From the NCBI GenBank assembly GCA_012934845.2, contig WNNJ02000704.1, positions 1-64,000 on the forward strand: a DNA stretch of 64,000 bases, read 5' to 3'. A program made the position numbers and the translations under genes. The stretch is from Pomphorhynchus laevis. Lineage: Eukaryota; Acanthocephala; Palaeacanthocephala; Echinorhynchida; Pomphorhynchidae. A model generated the notes under the pieces. It had not been told where the DNA came from. It searched no databases and was given only the letters and a program-made list of their open reading frames with translations. Positions 47,836-60,564 of this stretch are shown here, one piece after another. How positions within the stretch are numbered: the first letter of the stretch is position 1; each line of letters opens with the position of its first letter.

Positions 47836-50348
47836 ATGTGAAGGGTCGATAGATTGCTTTTTGAAGATATGGCGATTAGTGGCGCATTTCCAATTGGAAG
47901 GAAATGTGCGGCTGCGGATATGCAACTTAAACAAAGTGGTTAGGAAGGGTGATATATATGAGCAGATTTTTTAAGACAGTGGGTGGGAATTGAGCCAGAA
48001 GGAGAGGTTTTATTAGGTACTGAACAAAGAAGCGATAACACTTCGTCAGAAGAAACGGGAAAAAGGTGGATTTAAGAGATGTGAGGATACAAGGGGCATA
48101 TGGATAGAACGGAAATTAAATTATATAGCTTAGATTGCAGATAAGAAGAAAATTCATCAGTATTTATGTTGCAAGGGGTAGATGATCGTGAAAGAATTGA
48201 GTTTAAGATTTTCCAATAGGATTTAGAGTTGGAAGAGGACTCGTGTTGATTTTGCCAAAAGAGAGTACTTTTAGTTCGCATAAGAATGAGATGGGAACGG
48301 CGGAGAGAAAGATAGGAAGTAAGGAGATTTGGAGTGAGTGAGGTTAGAGAACGTTAAAGAATGCGATTAAACACGAACAGAGTGACAGAGCCGACGCTTA
48401 GAAAGACTACAGTCTGAATCGAACAAGGGATCATGGCGCGACCGCTGAAAACGTCGTGATCGAATAAGCAGAAGGTTATTAAGGATGTTCGTAAGTTCAG
48501 AATCAAACAGAATGAAGAGATCATCGGGAGAGATAGTTAAGATGGAAGTGAAAAGAGTGAAGAATTGAGTAAGGCTGTGCAGAGAATAGGGATATCGAGA
48601 AGTTTACAGTGTCGACTTGATGTGGATAATAGTAAAGGCGGAGAAGGAGGATGGGGACGAGTAAGAGTAAGAGTGACAAGGAAATGGTTGGACAAACCAG
48701 GATCAGTAATTGTCAAGGAGGTATATTCATTGAAGCAGTTAGGAACAGCAATGATGTCGAGAGCACGCCGAGAATATGAGTTGGGCTTGTTGAAAGTAAT
48801 TTATTGTTAAAAGCAGAAAAAAAGATTAGTTAAAGTGATAGAGTCAGAGTCAGCCGGGCGATCAATACGAATGCTAAAGTCACCGGAACAAAAGAAGGTA
48901 TATGACAATGAACAGTGGGACATAAGATCTGCAAGGCCGTTAAAGAAGATACGTGAGGGAGCAACTGAAGCTGGATGGTATACAATCACAAGTTCCAGAG
49001 AGAAAGGACTTGATAATCTGCATATGAGTAATTCGAACAAAGTATAACGGATGTTAACGATAATTTTACGTAGATACATTGGGTGACGAGCAATGTTAAT
49101 AATACCGACATGATTAGAAGTAGTAGATGTATGAGATGCAATTGGACGAGCTGATTTAACTAGAGAACAACTTGAGCGACATAGACGACGAATCGCAAGA
49201 TCGTCGGAGTCAGAGTGCCAGGATTCAGTAATGCATAGAATATCGATAGATAATTGATTGAAGATCAATTATCTAACGATAATAGATAATTATCTATTAA
49301 TTATATAATTAATTAATAGATAATTAATTATCTATTTATTAATTATTAATTAATTAATAATTAATTAATAATTAATAAATAATAATTAATTAATAAATTG
49401 GCCTTCATCATAATAATAATTTTTGGCCGTCATCAGCTTTATGAAGAATGGAGCGAGTGTTGAATAGACTAAGACAAAAAGTATGCTCAGGAGCGTGATC
49501 AACTTGCGAAGAAGACAAGGGGGAGATATGGGAAGTCATCGGATTTTTGGCCTTGTGTGTACAACGTGAAAATTTCCGTTGATTTGACGTACAGATAAGG
49601 ATGACTCGCCGTTTGTTTCACGTCGCTGTTTCTGAATGCGAGCTAAATTGAGCTGCGCAATATCAGAAGGGGAGCGGTCAGAAAAGATACGACAAGTAGA
49701 CGAAGTGGTAAGAAGTTTAAATCGTTGGGAGAGTACAAAGGATGCATTGAACTATGTCGGAAAACGATTTTTAGGTGTGGAGAAGGAGTACTGAAGAGAA
49801 GAAAGAGGTATGAGATGTATTTAGATGTGGGGATGATTAGGAAAAATAAGGTACGAGATGAAGGCCTTTACTGTTTGCATTGTTAGGAAGATAAAGATTA
49901 ATGAAAGTTTTATCCGTAGTTAAATGATGAGTGTGTGTAAGAGAAGTTTCAAGAACGGGATTCATAGATGGCGAAGGAGTTAGTAAGCAAACGGATGACG
50001 ACGATAGCTTGGAAGATATTTTGTCGTTTGTTGATGATCCATGTATAACAGCGGTCTGAGTCGATTGAGAGACATCATTAAGTTCATTTATTGAGCACAA
50101 CTCTGTTTCGTTAACCTCCAGAACGTCTCCACCGTTTGAGTGGTCATGCTTCATTAGCTTACATACGAGGTCATCACAACAGAAGCCGCAGAGGAAATTC
50201 CGTCCTGAAACGTTGCCTTCGTCAGTGAAAGGATTAGTAAAATGAGTCCAAACATTGCAGTTCTTGTTGTGGCATCCAATTTGATTTTCGATGTAAGTTT
50301 CCTTGACGGACTTGAGTTGCTGGCCGACATTTTTAGTTAGCTTTCTCG
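47836..50348 (-). mobile_element. LINE A2 copy lacking its 3' part
   Basis: Minus orientation. ORF1 start region (about 50345-49837) has CNVWTHF..P and NFLCGFCCDDL. The endonuclease (49268-48807) reads LSIDILCITESWHSDSDDLA and the frames continue to the RT N-terminus near 47880. RT palm, C-terminus and 3' hairpin are missing. A short AT-only insertion-like stretch sits at 49270-49390. Broken by many frame changes. Confidence 0.8.
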
Positions 50349-50359
50349 TAAATAGACGG

Positions 50360-51890
50360 AGAGATCATCCATAATATGATCAGAAGAGGGAGAGTAAAGG
50401 AGAATGTCATCAGCATATTGCATGATTTCGTAAGCTATGATCACATGTAATGCCGGAGAGATCGTTAAGCAGAAGGGAGAAAATAATTTGTCTTAGCACA
50501 AAGCTGTTAGAAACGCCACTCGAAAGTAAAGAAGGGGTAGAGAAAGACATTAGAATATACAACGGATAAGTAAGCCTTTTCTTCTACATTAGCAGAAGAA
50601 AAATCATAGTTGTGGCGAAGGCGATGAAGGAGGATGGAATGGTCAACAATGTCAAAACGCAGTAAAAAGGTAGAGAGAAAATTACAACACCGCAGACTTT
50701 CTTTTCACTGGCAAGAAGTAAGTCATAGAAAACTTTATGACAGGACAACTCAGTGGAGTAGTGAGATCGGAAAGCAGATTGGAAAGGAGAATTTGGTTGG
50801 ACGAAAAATATGGGTGTTAACCTGGTTCAATACAAGACTTTTAAAAATTTGGAGACAATTGGAAGGTTAGAGATATGACGATATGAGGAAGACAACAAAG
50901 GATCAAAGGATGGCTTCTTGAGTAGTGGTCAATTTATGGCGGATTTTTGAGCGGTAGGAAAATAGCCACTGTAAATGGAAGAGTTAAACATTGAGGTTAT
51001 GAGAGGAGCAAGTTGAATGACCAAATATTTTAGAAAAAAAATGAATGGCTAGGATAATTGAATCGAGGTTTAATTGAAGATAAACAAAATTTATCAACAG
51101 ATTGAGAATACTAACAAAAGTAGAACGCGACAGTATAGTGTTGAGAGTATTCCATTTATATCTTAAATGATATGAAGAGAATTCGAATTAGAGGTGAGAT
51201 CTGCCAAGAGCTAAATACTTGCTGTGAATATCAATTGGTATAAAGTAGAAGAATGCTTGAGAAAACGAAAATAGGTTCTAGACGAACGACGTAGAAGACA
51301 CTGAACCCATACGGTCTGAGTCAAACCGTTGTACATATTATGTTCGATGAGGAGTAAAAAGTTGGCAGGGAAGACTTTTGTCGAGTATAGAAGAGAGTCC
51401 AGAATCAAAGCGATTATACAGGTAGTTCTAACGTTGGAGTGTAAAATACGAAGACACGAAAGGAGAGAAAATTATCAGAGAATGAAAAAATAGGAAGATC
51501 GAGACGTTTCCACTGTCGGTGGACAATATGAGACGCAGATAAATAAGGGCGTAGAATAGAAATATATGATGATAAGAAAATAGTCGAATATACCGATATC
51601 CAAAATACAGATAAAGACATATGAATATATGCTACTATGAATAGCAACTAAATCAATAACACCACTAAGAATGTTAGTAGGGGTAGGAGTGGGTAGCAAA
51701 GACATGGTAAAATAGTTATAATCGCGAAAAGTGGTGATAAGAGTTTAGGTATCAAAAAGCCAATGACGGTCCAAACAAATGTTGATATCGCTCAGTAAAA
51801 GCGGAGGAGTGGACGAGAGTAAGATATGTGAGAGCAGATTAGGTAGTTCAGCAAAGAAAGTATTAGATGGAGAACTAGAGCCATGATTAT
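50360..51890 (-). mobile_element. LINE family A, divergent copy (A3), endonuclease to RT
   Basis: The reverse complement gives EIMQYADDILLYSPSSDH at about 50390-50430. Upstream lies the RT fingers region, and at about 51750-51890 a degraded endonuclease with ELPNLLSHILLSSTPPLLLS followed by DINICL, where other copies have GDFNIRL. More diverged than A1/A2 and split by many frame changes. No 3' tail. Confidence 0.6.
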
Positions 51891-51949
51891 ACATAGTATG
51901 TTTATGTATAAAATTTGTTTATGTATAATATGTGTTAATATTTGTTTAT

Positions 51950-52835
51950 AATATCTATTTATCGTATTCACGATCTTAGTGTTTCCGCTTCGGACTGTCT
52001 TGCCTCAATTTACAATCATCTTTCTTCCCTTCGCCTTTCTCTGAATCCTGATAAATCCAAAATTATGTGGATCCTACCTCAACGCCTCGGCTTCGAACCT
52101 CCCACCGTATCATTTAAATTCTACAATTCTTCCTATCGTTGATAATCTCGTTTTCCTAGGCTTTCATTTCGACAACCGACTTTCACTTAAACCTTTCGTT
52201 AGAGAAAAAGTACGCTCATCTACCTTGATACTCCGCAACCTCCGTCAAGTTCGTAGATTGATCGATTTCCCTTCTTGTATGACTCTCATATCATCTCTCC
52301 TTTTTTCTAGACTCGATTATTGTCTTAGTCTATTTTCCAACTCACCTAAATCCACTCTTCTTCCCCTACAACGCATCGTCAACGCAGCTGTCCGAATTCT
52401 TTTCCGTCTTCGTCGTTTTGATCATACATCCTACCATCTTGCTTCTCTCGATTTGCCTACAATTTATTGTCGTGTTCAAATTCGTCTTCTTATCGTTGCT
52501 TTCCGCCTTGTAACTCTTCATACCCTTCATTTCTCAATCTTCCTTTTCTTGATAATTCTCGTTCTGTTTACTGTTCCTTGCGTTCCTGTAATTCCCTTCT
52601 TTTACATGTCCCAAACTACTCTACCTCCTTTAGACTCCGCTCCTTCATTGCGGCTGCTCCTCTATCGTAAAACCATCTGCCCATTCATATACACCAATCA
52701 ACTTCCTCGCCGTGCTTCAAACGACAAATCCGATCACATTTAAACAATTTATCTGCTTAACTTTTTCATTTTTGTTTGTGGACTTGTAAGCGTACAGCTT
52801 ATACGCATTTGCCGCATAAAATAAATTTGTATTAT
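51950..52835 (+). mobile_element. LINE A2b copy, 3' part
   Basis: Starts within the RT (YRIHDLSVSASDCLASIY), carries SLNPDKSKIMWILPQRLG and the thumb region. The 3' hairpin is gcgtacagcttatacgc (52790-52806), followed by ttgtattattatta. Two frame changes. Confidence 0.8.
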
Positions 52836-53026
52836 TATTAATATACATTCAGCAATAATAAGAATTAAAAAGAAGAAGTTTAAAGGTTTGTAGAACAACA
52901 GAGCAGTTAAACTATGAAGAGGCAGATAAAGACGAGAAAGGGCGATAAGGCTTATATGATTACTGGATGATACACTATCAGATTATTGAGAATATGACTT
53001 ATTGATGACAGAATAATCAAAAACAA

Positions 53027-54200
53027 ACGTAGGGTGCTGTTATCTCACAATTTCTTTTTATTGCCCATATCAATGATCTCCTATATGTAATTCATTCTGA
53101 TGTCGTTATACATGCTGACAATGTTAAGATATGGCGGCGTATTAGATATGAGAGGGATGTTAAGATCCTTCAAGATATGCTGACATGTCTAGAAAAATAT
53201 GCATCGAAAAATGGTTTGAGGGTTAACCCCTCTAAATGTGCGCATATGTCCATTAGTTCTTCCTAACCAATAGGTTCGATTCAGATAAGCTAAGTAAATT
53301 AATTCAAAAATCTTGATGTGATGATGACTAGCAGTTTAAAAACTAATGTCCACACTAGATATATTTGTAATCAAAGCTATCGTATTTTATAGATGTTTTT
53401 AAGTCTTTTGATCGGATATGTCCATCAATGTTCAAGCTACCATTTTGCCCATATATTCTATCCATCCTTGAATACGGTTTACCTGTAACTTATCCAGAGA
53501 CTTCAGGGAATCCCGTGACATTGAGAACCTGTTACGTAAAGGGTCGCGCATGATTTCGAATTTCAACAATTTGAGATTTGCTATACGTTTGACATCTCTA
53601 CATCTCGGCACCTTAAAATATTGCAGATCGGCCAGTGGTTTATCAACTGCAGTCAAACCTTTTTCTATGGCTTTGGGGGGTCTCTCCAGCTGACTATCTG
53701 TGAATGATAGACGAGAAACTCGTTGGCATGTGTGAAAATTAATAAAGCCTACTACACCTGTTACGTAAAGGGTCGCGCATGATTTCGAATTTCAACAATT
53801 TGAGATTTGCTATACGTTTGACATCTCTACATCTCGGCACCTTAAAATATTGCAGATCGGCCAGTGGTTTATCAACTGCAGTCAAACCTTTTTCTATGGC
53901 TTTGGGGGGTCTCTCCAGCTGACTATCTGTGAATGATAGACGAGAAACTCGTTGGCATGTGTGAAAATTAATAAAGCCTACTACAAGAATTTCTGCCACC
54001 TTCGATTTGCAACCAGCGTAAATAATGAGTGGAATGCACTAAAGTGTCTGAATATCTCTCGTAGTATATCTAGTGATGCTATCAAGAAAGCCATCGAATC
54101 CGAGAGAAGGAATTTGCGACTTCTTATTGACTGAATTCTTTATTTGTTGACGTTTTTTATCATGATTTGTAAACGACACGAGCTTGTAGCTTATTTGCTG
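53027..54200 (+). mobile_element. LINE family B remnant with internal duplication
   Basis: Plus frames give FIAHINDLLYVIHSDVVIHA followed by DNVKIWRRI (YADD changed to HADN) near 53055-53135, then LEKYASKNGLRVNPSKC, ILEYGLPVTYPET and ENLLRKGSRMISNFNNLRFA. The C-terminal FATSVNNEWNALKCLNIS is at about 54005-54060. A 229-base stretch is exactly duplicated in tandem inside it. Confidence 0.7.
53527..53984 (+). repeat. Perfect 229-bp tandem duplication
   Basis: 53527-53755 and 53756-53984 are identical base for base, from acctgttacgtaaagggtcg to aataaagcctactac. The identity extends no further on either side except one base. Confidence 0.9.
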
Positions 54201-54236
54201 CTGTTTGTTATAATAATTACTCATTTATAAATATAA

Positions 54237-55125
54237 TACAAATTTATTTAATGTGGCAAATGCGTACAAGCTGTACGCTTACAAGTCCACAAACAAAAAT
54301 GAGAACGTCAAGCAAATAAATTGTTAAAATGGGATCGGATTTGTCGTTTGAAGCACTGCAGGGAAGTTGATTGGCGTATATGAATGGGCAGATGATTCCA
54401 CGATAGAGGAGCAGCCACCAGGAAGGAGCGGAGTCCAAAGGAGGTAGAGTAGTTTGGGACATGTAAAAGAAGGGAATTACAGGAACGCAAGGAACAGTAA
54501 ACAGGACGAGAATTATCAAGAAAAGGAAGGTTGAGAAATGAAGGGGTATGAAAAGTTACAAGGCGGAAAGCAACGATAAGAAGACGAATTTGAACACGAC
54601 AATAAATTGTAGGCAAATCGAGAGAAGCAAGATGGTAGGATGTATGATCAAAACGACGAAGACGGAGGAGAATTTGGACAGCTGCGTTGACGATGCGTTG
54701 TAGGGGAAGAAGAGTTGATTTAGGTGAGTTGGAAAATAGACTAAGACAATAATCGAGTCTAGAAAAAAAGGAGAGATGATATGAGAGTCATACAAGAAGG
54801 GAAATCGATCAATCTACGAACTTGACGGAGGTTGCGGAGTATCAAGGTAGATGAGCGTACTTTTTCTCTAACGAAAGGTTTAAGTGAAAGTCGGTTGTCG
54901 AAATGAAAGCCTAGGAAAACGAGATTATCAACGATAGGAAGAATTGTAGAATTTAATGATACGGAGGGAGGTTCGAAGCCGAGGCGTTGAGGTAGGATCC
55001 ACATAATTTTGGATTTATCAGGATTCAGAGAAAGGCGAAGGGAAGAAAGATGATTGGAAATTGAGACAAGACAGTCCGAAGCGGAAACACTAAGGTCGTG
55101 AATACGATAATAGGTGCATGAGCAC
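54237..55125 (-). mobile_element. LINE A2b copy, 3' part, inverted to 51950-52835
   Basis: The 3' end at low coordinates carries the hairpin (gcgtacaagctgtacgc, 54262-54278) and the tail. RT pieces: MWILPQRLGFEPPSVSLN, LVFLGFHFDNRLSLKPFV. Truncated upstream at about the same RT region as its partner. 55126-55540 beyond it is AT-rich without a gene. Confidence 0.8.
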
Positions 55126-55539
55126 CTGTTTTTACAGAAAGTAAAAATTTAAATGTACAAAAATGTTTGCTCTTATCATTTTAATTGTTGATTGTAGTAA
55201 ACATTTAGTAACACTTAAAAGATTGAGTATATAAAATTTTTCTGATTTTAAGTTGATATTATTACTGTGCAGTCATTATTGTAATTGAAATTTTGATGAC
55301 ACTGCGCGTCGCTTCAATTCATCTATTATGTTTTTATTTCTATATTACCCATATGTCCAACATTAAGAGCCGTACTGAGCTCCTCAGTTGTATTCTATAA
55401 TAATATTAGCCAACTGCAGCACGTTACATTTCAATATTGGTGGACCTAATCAGCTACGCATCCAATACTTATTATTATATACAGAGCTTTGACCGAGAAG
55501 GTCGTTTTGCCCGCTCATCGTACATTACAACACATTAAA

Positions 55540-56732
55540 CAAATATATCAATTTCAACAAAACCAAGGGTAAGAACTTCTAATGTTGCCTTGATCAGCGT
55601 GTCTTATCTAAGTGTTGATCATGGCTTTAAATTAGCTCAATGATGGCGCAGTTATGATGTCGTGAGGGAATGCGTTTCACAACTTTCTCAGTCTGCGGGA
55701 CAATTGCGATACTATTGTCGACCTTTCAATTTGTCTTGCGCGTAAAGCGAGAGAATGACCCCTGCGACTTTGTCGGACATTTAATTTAACATATTCACTT
55801 GGGTAGCCATCTATCCCCTTTACTATATACGACATCGCAATAAGATCTAGAACGAGTAGTCTGGCTTGCACTGATATCATGTCTATTAAAGTCAAACGAT
55901 CGCTATAACTCATCAGTTTACATCCTCGAACGAGCTTGCTGCCACGACGTATAATTCTCTCAAAATCCCTCATTTCACCTCTTGTAGAAGGGAATGATGC
56001 CGTAATAGCATATTCGATATGGGGGCGAACAAGCGCATTATATAGCCGAGCAAAACACTGAGGAGATATTGACAAGAAACAAGTTTTAATTAGATAAATC
56101 ATCTTCCTTGCTGAACATCAACGTCTTTCAGTATCCATTCTAGTTTTAAGTGACGATTGCATAATTATGCCAAGATCACGAACCTGATTGGTCGAAATAA
56201 TACTATATGTCCCGACACTATACAAGGAAGACACATTGGACCTGCCGAGATGAATATGTCAGCACTTAGAAATGTTTAACAATACCCCAGTATTAACACT
56301 CCATGTATAAACCCTGTCAATGTCACGCTGTAAGCGGATATTGTCATCTGCAGATATGACCTCACACCAGATTTTGATGTTGTCAGCAAATGCTAAACAC
56401 GGACAATGGAGCTGTGTGAGTAAACTGTTCATGAACATGCTAAACAATAAAGGTCCTAGTACAGAACCCTGAGCAACTCCAGACGTAATTAAATGTGGCG
56501 AGGATAGGGTACTACCAACTTGTACTCTAAAAGATCTGTTAGATAGAAAATTTCTAATCCATCCTATAACTGAGCTATTAATGCCATAGTTGGCCACTGT
56601 TTGAATGAGGAGACTATGGGGAACACGATCAAACGCACGACTAAAATCGAACAGAATAACGTCAACTGCCTTTCCTTGAAACATGGATTCAATCCAGGCC
56701 TCACGGGCAGACAAAAGGTTGGTAATAATTAA
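55540..56732 (-). mobile_element. LINE family B copy, RT to C-terminus
   Basis: The minus frame 56714-56259 reads VDVILFDFSRAFDRVPHSLL, SGVAQGSVLGPLLFSMFMN and AFADNIKIWCEV (YADD changed to FADN). The second frame, 56102-55677, reads YNALVRPHIEYAITASFPST followed by RGEMRDFERIIRRGSKLVRG. Truncated at about 56732 where the A1 tail begins. Confidence 0.8.
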
Positions 56733-56734
56733 AA

Positions 56735-59700
56735 AAAAATTTTTTCACGTGGCAAATGCGTGCTGGCGCACGCTTACATGACCACGAAGAAAAAACAAAC
56801 AAACAAAAGTTTAAGTTATGTGTCGATAAGGTGGGAACGGAGGAGGTATTTGAATGTGATAAAGGAGAGAGCGTGGCGGACGTTGATAGGGAGTTTATTC
56901 CAGGCGAGTGGGGCGACGACGAGGAATGATCTGATACCGTAGTTGTTAGAGAAATTGGGGGCGTGGAGTAAGAGGGAATGACGGGAACGTAGCGGTAGAT
57001 AGGTGGGACTAGTGTTGTCTAAGAAATTGATGTTGATGAACGATGGGGAGCCGACAACGATAAGACGTCAAGTTACGAGAAGAAGGCGGAGTTGGATGTG
57101 GATGGTGGGCCAGGAAAGTTGGGTAAGATATATTAATGTGTGGTCGAAGCGACGGATACGTAGGAGCACTTGAACAGCGGAGTTGATGATGCGTTGTAGA
57201 GGTAGGATGACGGATTTTGGAGAATTGGCAAAAAAGGCTGAGACAGTAATCGATTTTAAGGAAATGAAGCGATCAAAACAGAGGCATAAAGGAACAGAAA
57301 TCGATAAGGGGCGGATACGGCGGATGCTACGGAGAATTAAGTTAGACGATCGGACCTTGAAGCGGACAAGGGATTTAAGGGAAAGGTGATCATCAAAATG
57401 GAAGTCTATAAAAGTGAGATTATGCACTATGGGAATGATTGATGAGCCAAAATATACAGGGGATGAGATATGTTAGGTTGACGAACGAGGATCCACATCA
57501 TTTTGGATTTGCCGGGGTTTATAACGAGATGAAGATGGGAGAGACGTTTGTAGATATAAGAAATACATGTGGAGGCAGAAATGGCGATATCTTATATGCG
57601 ATGGGCGGGTTCATGATCATAGATGATGATGTCATCGGCGTATTGCATTACGTTAAAGGAGTAAGGTTTGAGTAACGGAAATAGATCGCCAAGTAGAAGA
57701 GAGAAGAGCAGGGTACTTGAGACTGAACCTTGTGGACACCCCAGAAAATAGGGATGGGAGGGGCGCATGATAAATTTGACTAGACGCGAAAAGAACGGTC
57801 GGATAGATATGAGGCAACGATGCTACGGAGGAGGAAGAAAAGCCGTAATCATAACGAAGGCGAGACAGGAGGATGGAGTTGTCGACGATGTCGAAGGCGG
57901 AGGATAGGTCGAGAGCGATGAGAACACTATATATTGCCTTGCCAGTAGAAGATGAGTAGGTCGTTGTATACTTTCATGCATGCGATTTTTGGAGTGATTA
58001 GAGCTAAAAGCGGATTTGAAAGGTTGGATGAAGAGAGATAAACGTTAATCTCCTTAAAGAAAATGCGCTCTTTTGAAGTAAGGGGTCGAGTTATTGTTTC
58101 TTAAGGAGAGGACAAACGATGACGGATTTCCAGTATGAAGGGAATATATAATTGCGGATGGACGAGTTAAACAAGGTGATGAGGAAAGGGGATATCGATG
58201 AGCATATGGATTTAAGTATGGGGGTAGGTAGTGGATCGCTACGTGAGGTGTTGTTGGACAAGGACAGATGAAACTTCGGCAGGTGAGACAAGGAGATGAA
58301 AGAGTTCCGGGAGGATGATGTGAGGCGGGGAAGAGTTGGATGGGACAGAGACAGGGTGTGAGAGAGCAACGTGGATACTTTGGTCTGAAGAAATGACGAA
58401 TAATCATGGGGATTGATGTTGCAAGACGAAGAGGAGCGAGAAAGGATGAGTTGAAAGTATGCCAGAGAGACTTAGAGTTGAATGAAGTGATGATTTTATG
58501 CTGTCAGAAGGAGTTGCATTTGGTACGTAGTAGGTTGAGATAAGACCAGCGAAGAGCAAGATATGAATCACAAAGAGACGGAGTGAGCGAGCGGATATCA
58601 CGTCTGAGAGAGCGGTGATATACTCGAAAAGCATGATGGAGTCGACGCTTTGAAAGTATGCATTAGATGTCAAACCATGGGGAATAGTGCAAGCGGCGGT
58701 GAGAGTGAGACTTAAAGGGCAAGAGAAGATCGAGAGTGGATGCGAGTTCAGAGTCGAAAAGAAAGGCGAGATCGTGAGGGAATGATGACGTTTTTGTGGG
58801 AGAGGATAGATACGATTTGAGGAAGGCAGAGCGGAGAAGATGGAGATCAAGATTTCTTTAAGGGCGGCGTAGGATAGTAAGTGTGTGAGGCGGCGTGTGG
58901 TTGTAAATGATATAAATTGTGACGAGAAAGTGATCGGATAGACCAAGATCGGCGATTCACATTGAGGTGTAGGCAGCAAAACGATCGGGGACAGCGACGA
59001 TGGCGAGTGCTCCGACAAGGATATGCGTGGGGGCAGTGGATATGATTTTGAATTGTAGTTGGATAGAATGTTGATGAACCTGATGGAATCGGTGGAAGAG
59101 TGACGTTTGAGGCGAATGTTGAAATCGCTAAAAACGAGTGAATGTATGGAGGACAAAGAACAATGGGAAAGGAGGCCACCGAGTTTGATACAAAAATAAG
59201 TAGGTAGGAGCTGATGAATCAGGACGGTATACAATGGCGAGATCCAGGGTGATCGGGCTAGAAGAACGATGAGTGAGCAATTCAAAAGAGGAAGGACTGA
59301 AAGAGGGAGTGATTTTGCTAAAATATGCGGGGTGACGGGCGAATGCGACAATGCCGCCATGATTAGAGAATTTAAAAGTGGATGAGCTGAAGGGGCGGGC
59401 GGATTTACTAGTGAGCAACCGGCAGAGATCAAACGGCGAATGAAGACGTCGTCGGAATCGAAGTGCCATGATTCGGTGAGGCAGAAGAGATCGATGGATT
59501 GCTTGGCGAATAGGTTGAGGATGAGATTGGATTTATGGAAACTAGATCTAATGTTGAGGAGGCCGATGCGGAAACCGTATGTGGTAGTGAAAAGGGCTAG
59601 CGGAGAAGACCCATAGTGGAGATAGAGTGCCATCGAATTTTATTATTATTATTTCAAGCAAGCATTGTATATAAAGCCGTTTCGCTCGATCACAAAAAAA

Positions 59701-60310
59701 CATCATTGTATACACCTAAATCAACATAAAAATATTAATAAAAGGGGTAATCTTCATTATTTCCGCCGTTAATCGTCCAATTTATGAGAGCAGTCTTGAA
59801 TGTCTTAACTTCTGTGGCCATTACTATTTCCGACGGTAGTCGATCCCGATTTTGGGCGGATGTGAACAACTTGAAAATTTCCGTCGATGTTTCGGATGGG
59901 GATAGATGTTTCACCATTTTTGGCGATGACGTTTTTCAATGCGGGCAGAAGAGAGTTGAACGATTTTAGAATGGGTGCGATCTGGGAAAATGCGAGTGGC
60001 TGAAGAGTACATGAGTTTAAATCGTCGGGAGAGGGCAAAGGAAGCGTGAGAGCAATGCTTGAAAACAATTTTCAGGAGAGAGGGCTGAGAAGGATTAGAT
60101 TGAGAAGATTTGTTTAGGCGCTTGTATGCGGCATGAGAGATGTCGTTGAAAAAGGATGGTTTATTCGCAGGAACAAGAGAGAAGAGGATGGATCTGGAAT
60201 CGGAAACATCGTGGTTGATACGTGCATGTGAAGATAAGTAATCTTAGTGACGATGATGCAACGATCGCGAGAATGAAAGCGTTTCCGTAAAGGAGGACGA
60301 GTGACTGAAA
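56735..60310 (-). mobile_element. LINE A1 copy, longest, ORF1 end to 3' tail
   Basis: Minus orientation. The 3' hairpin (gcgtgctggcgcacgc) and tail lie at about 56735-56775. RT pieces run to about 58100, the endonuclease at 59633-58404 (IGLLNIRSSFHKSNLILNLF, LFCLTESWHFDSDD), and the ORF1 C-terminal domain near 59735-60300 (RKRFHSRDRCIIVTKI, EIVMATEVKTF). Truncated at about 60310 inside ORF1. About ten frame changes or stops, so clearly older than the A1 copies at 21.2 and 45.9 kb. Confidence 0.8.
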
Positions 60311-60564
60311 AATATATAATTATATTAAGAAATATTATATTAAGAAATTATTTAAAAATAAAATCTTGAAAATTTTATAATAATTTGAGAATGATTTTTT
60401 AGTTTTTAAATGGTTGATGCTGATCCATTGTTGTTAAATAATTATTGAAGCTGGGCCAAAGAAATTTTTTGATCCAGCTCCAATAATAATATTTTTTTTA
60501 GTTTTAGGAAAGCTTGTCGCAAACAAGAATGTTTAGTTCATTGAACATTTTTAGAATAATTTCA

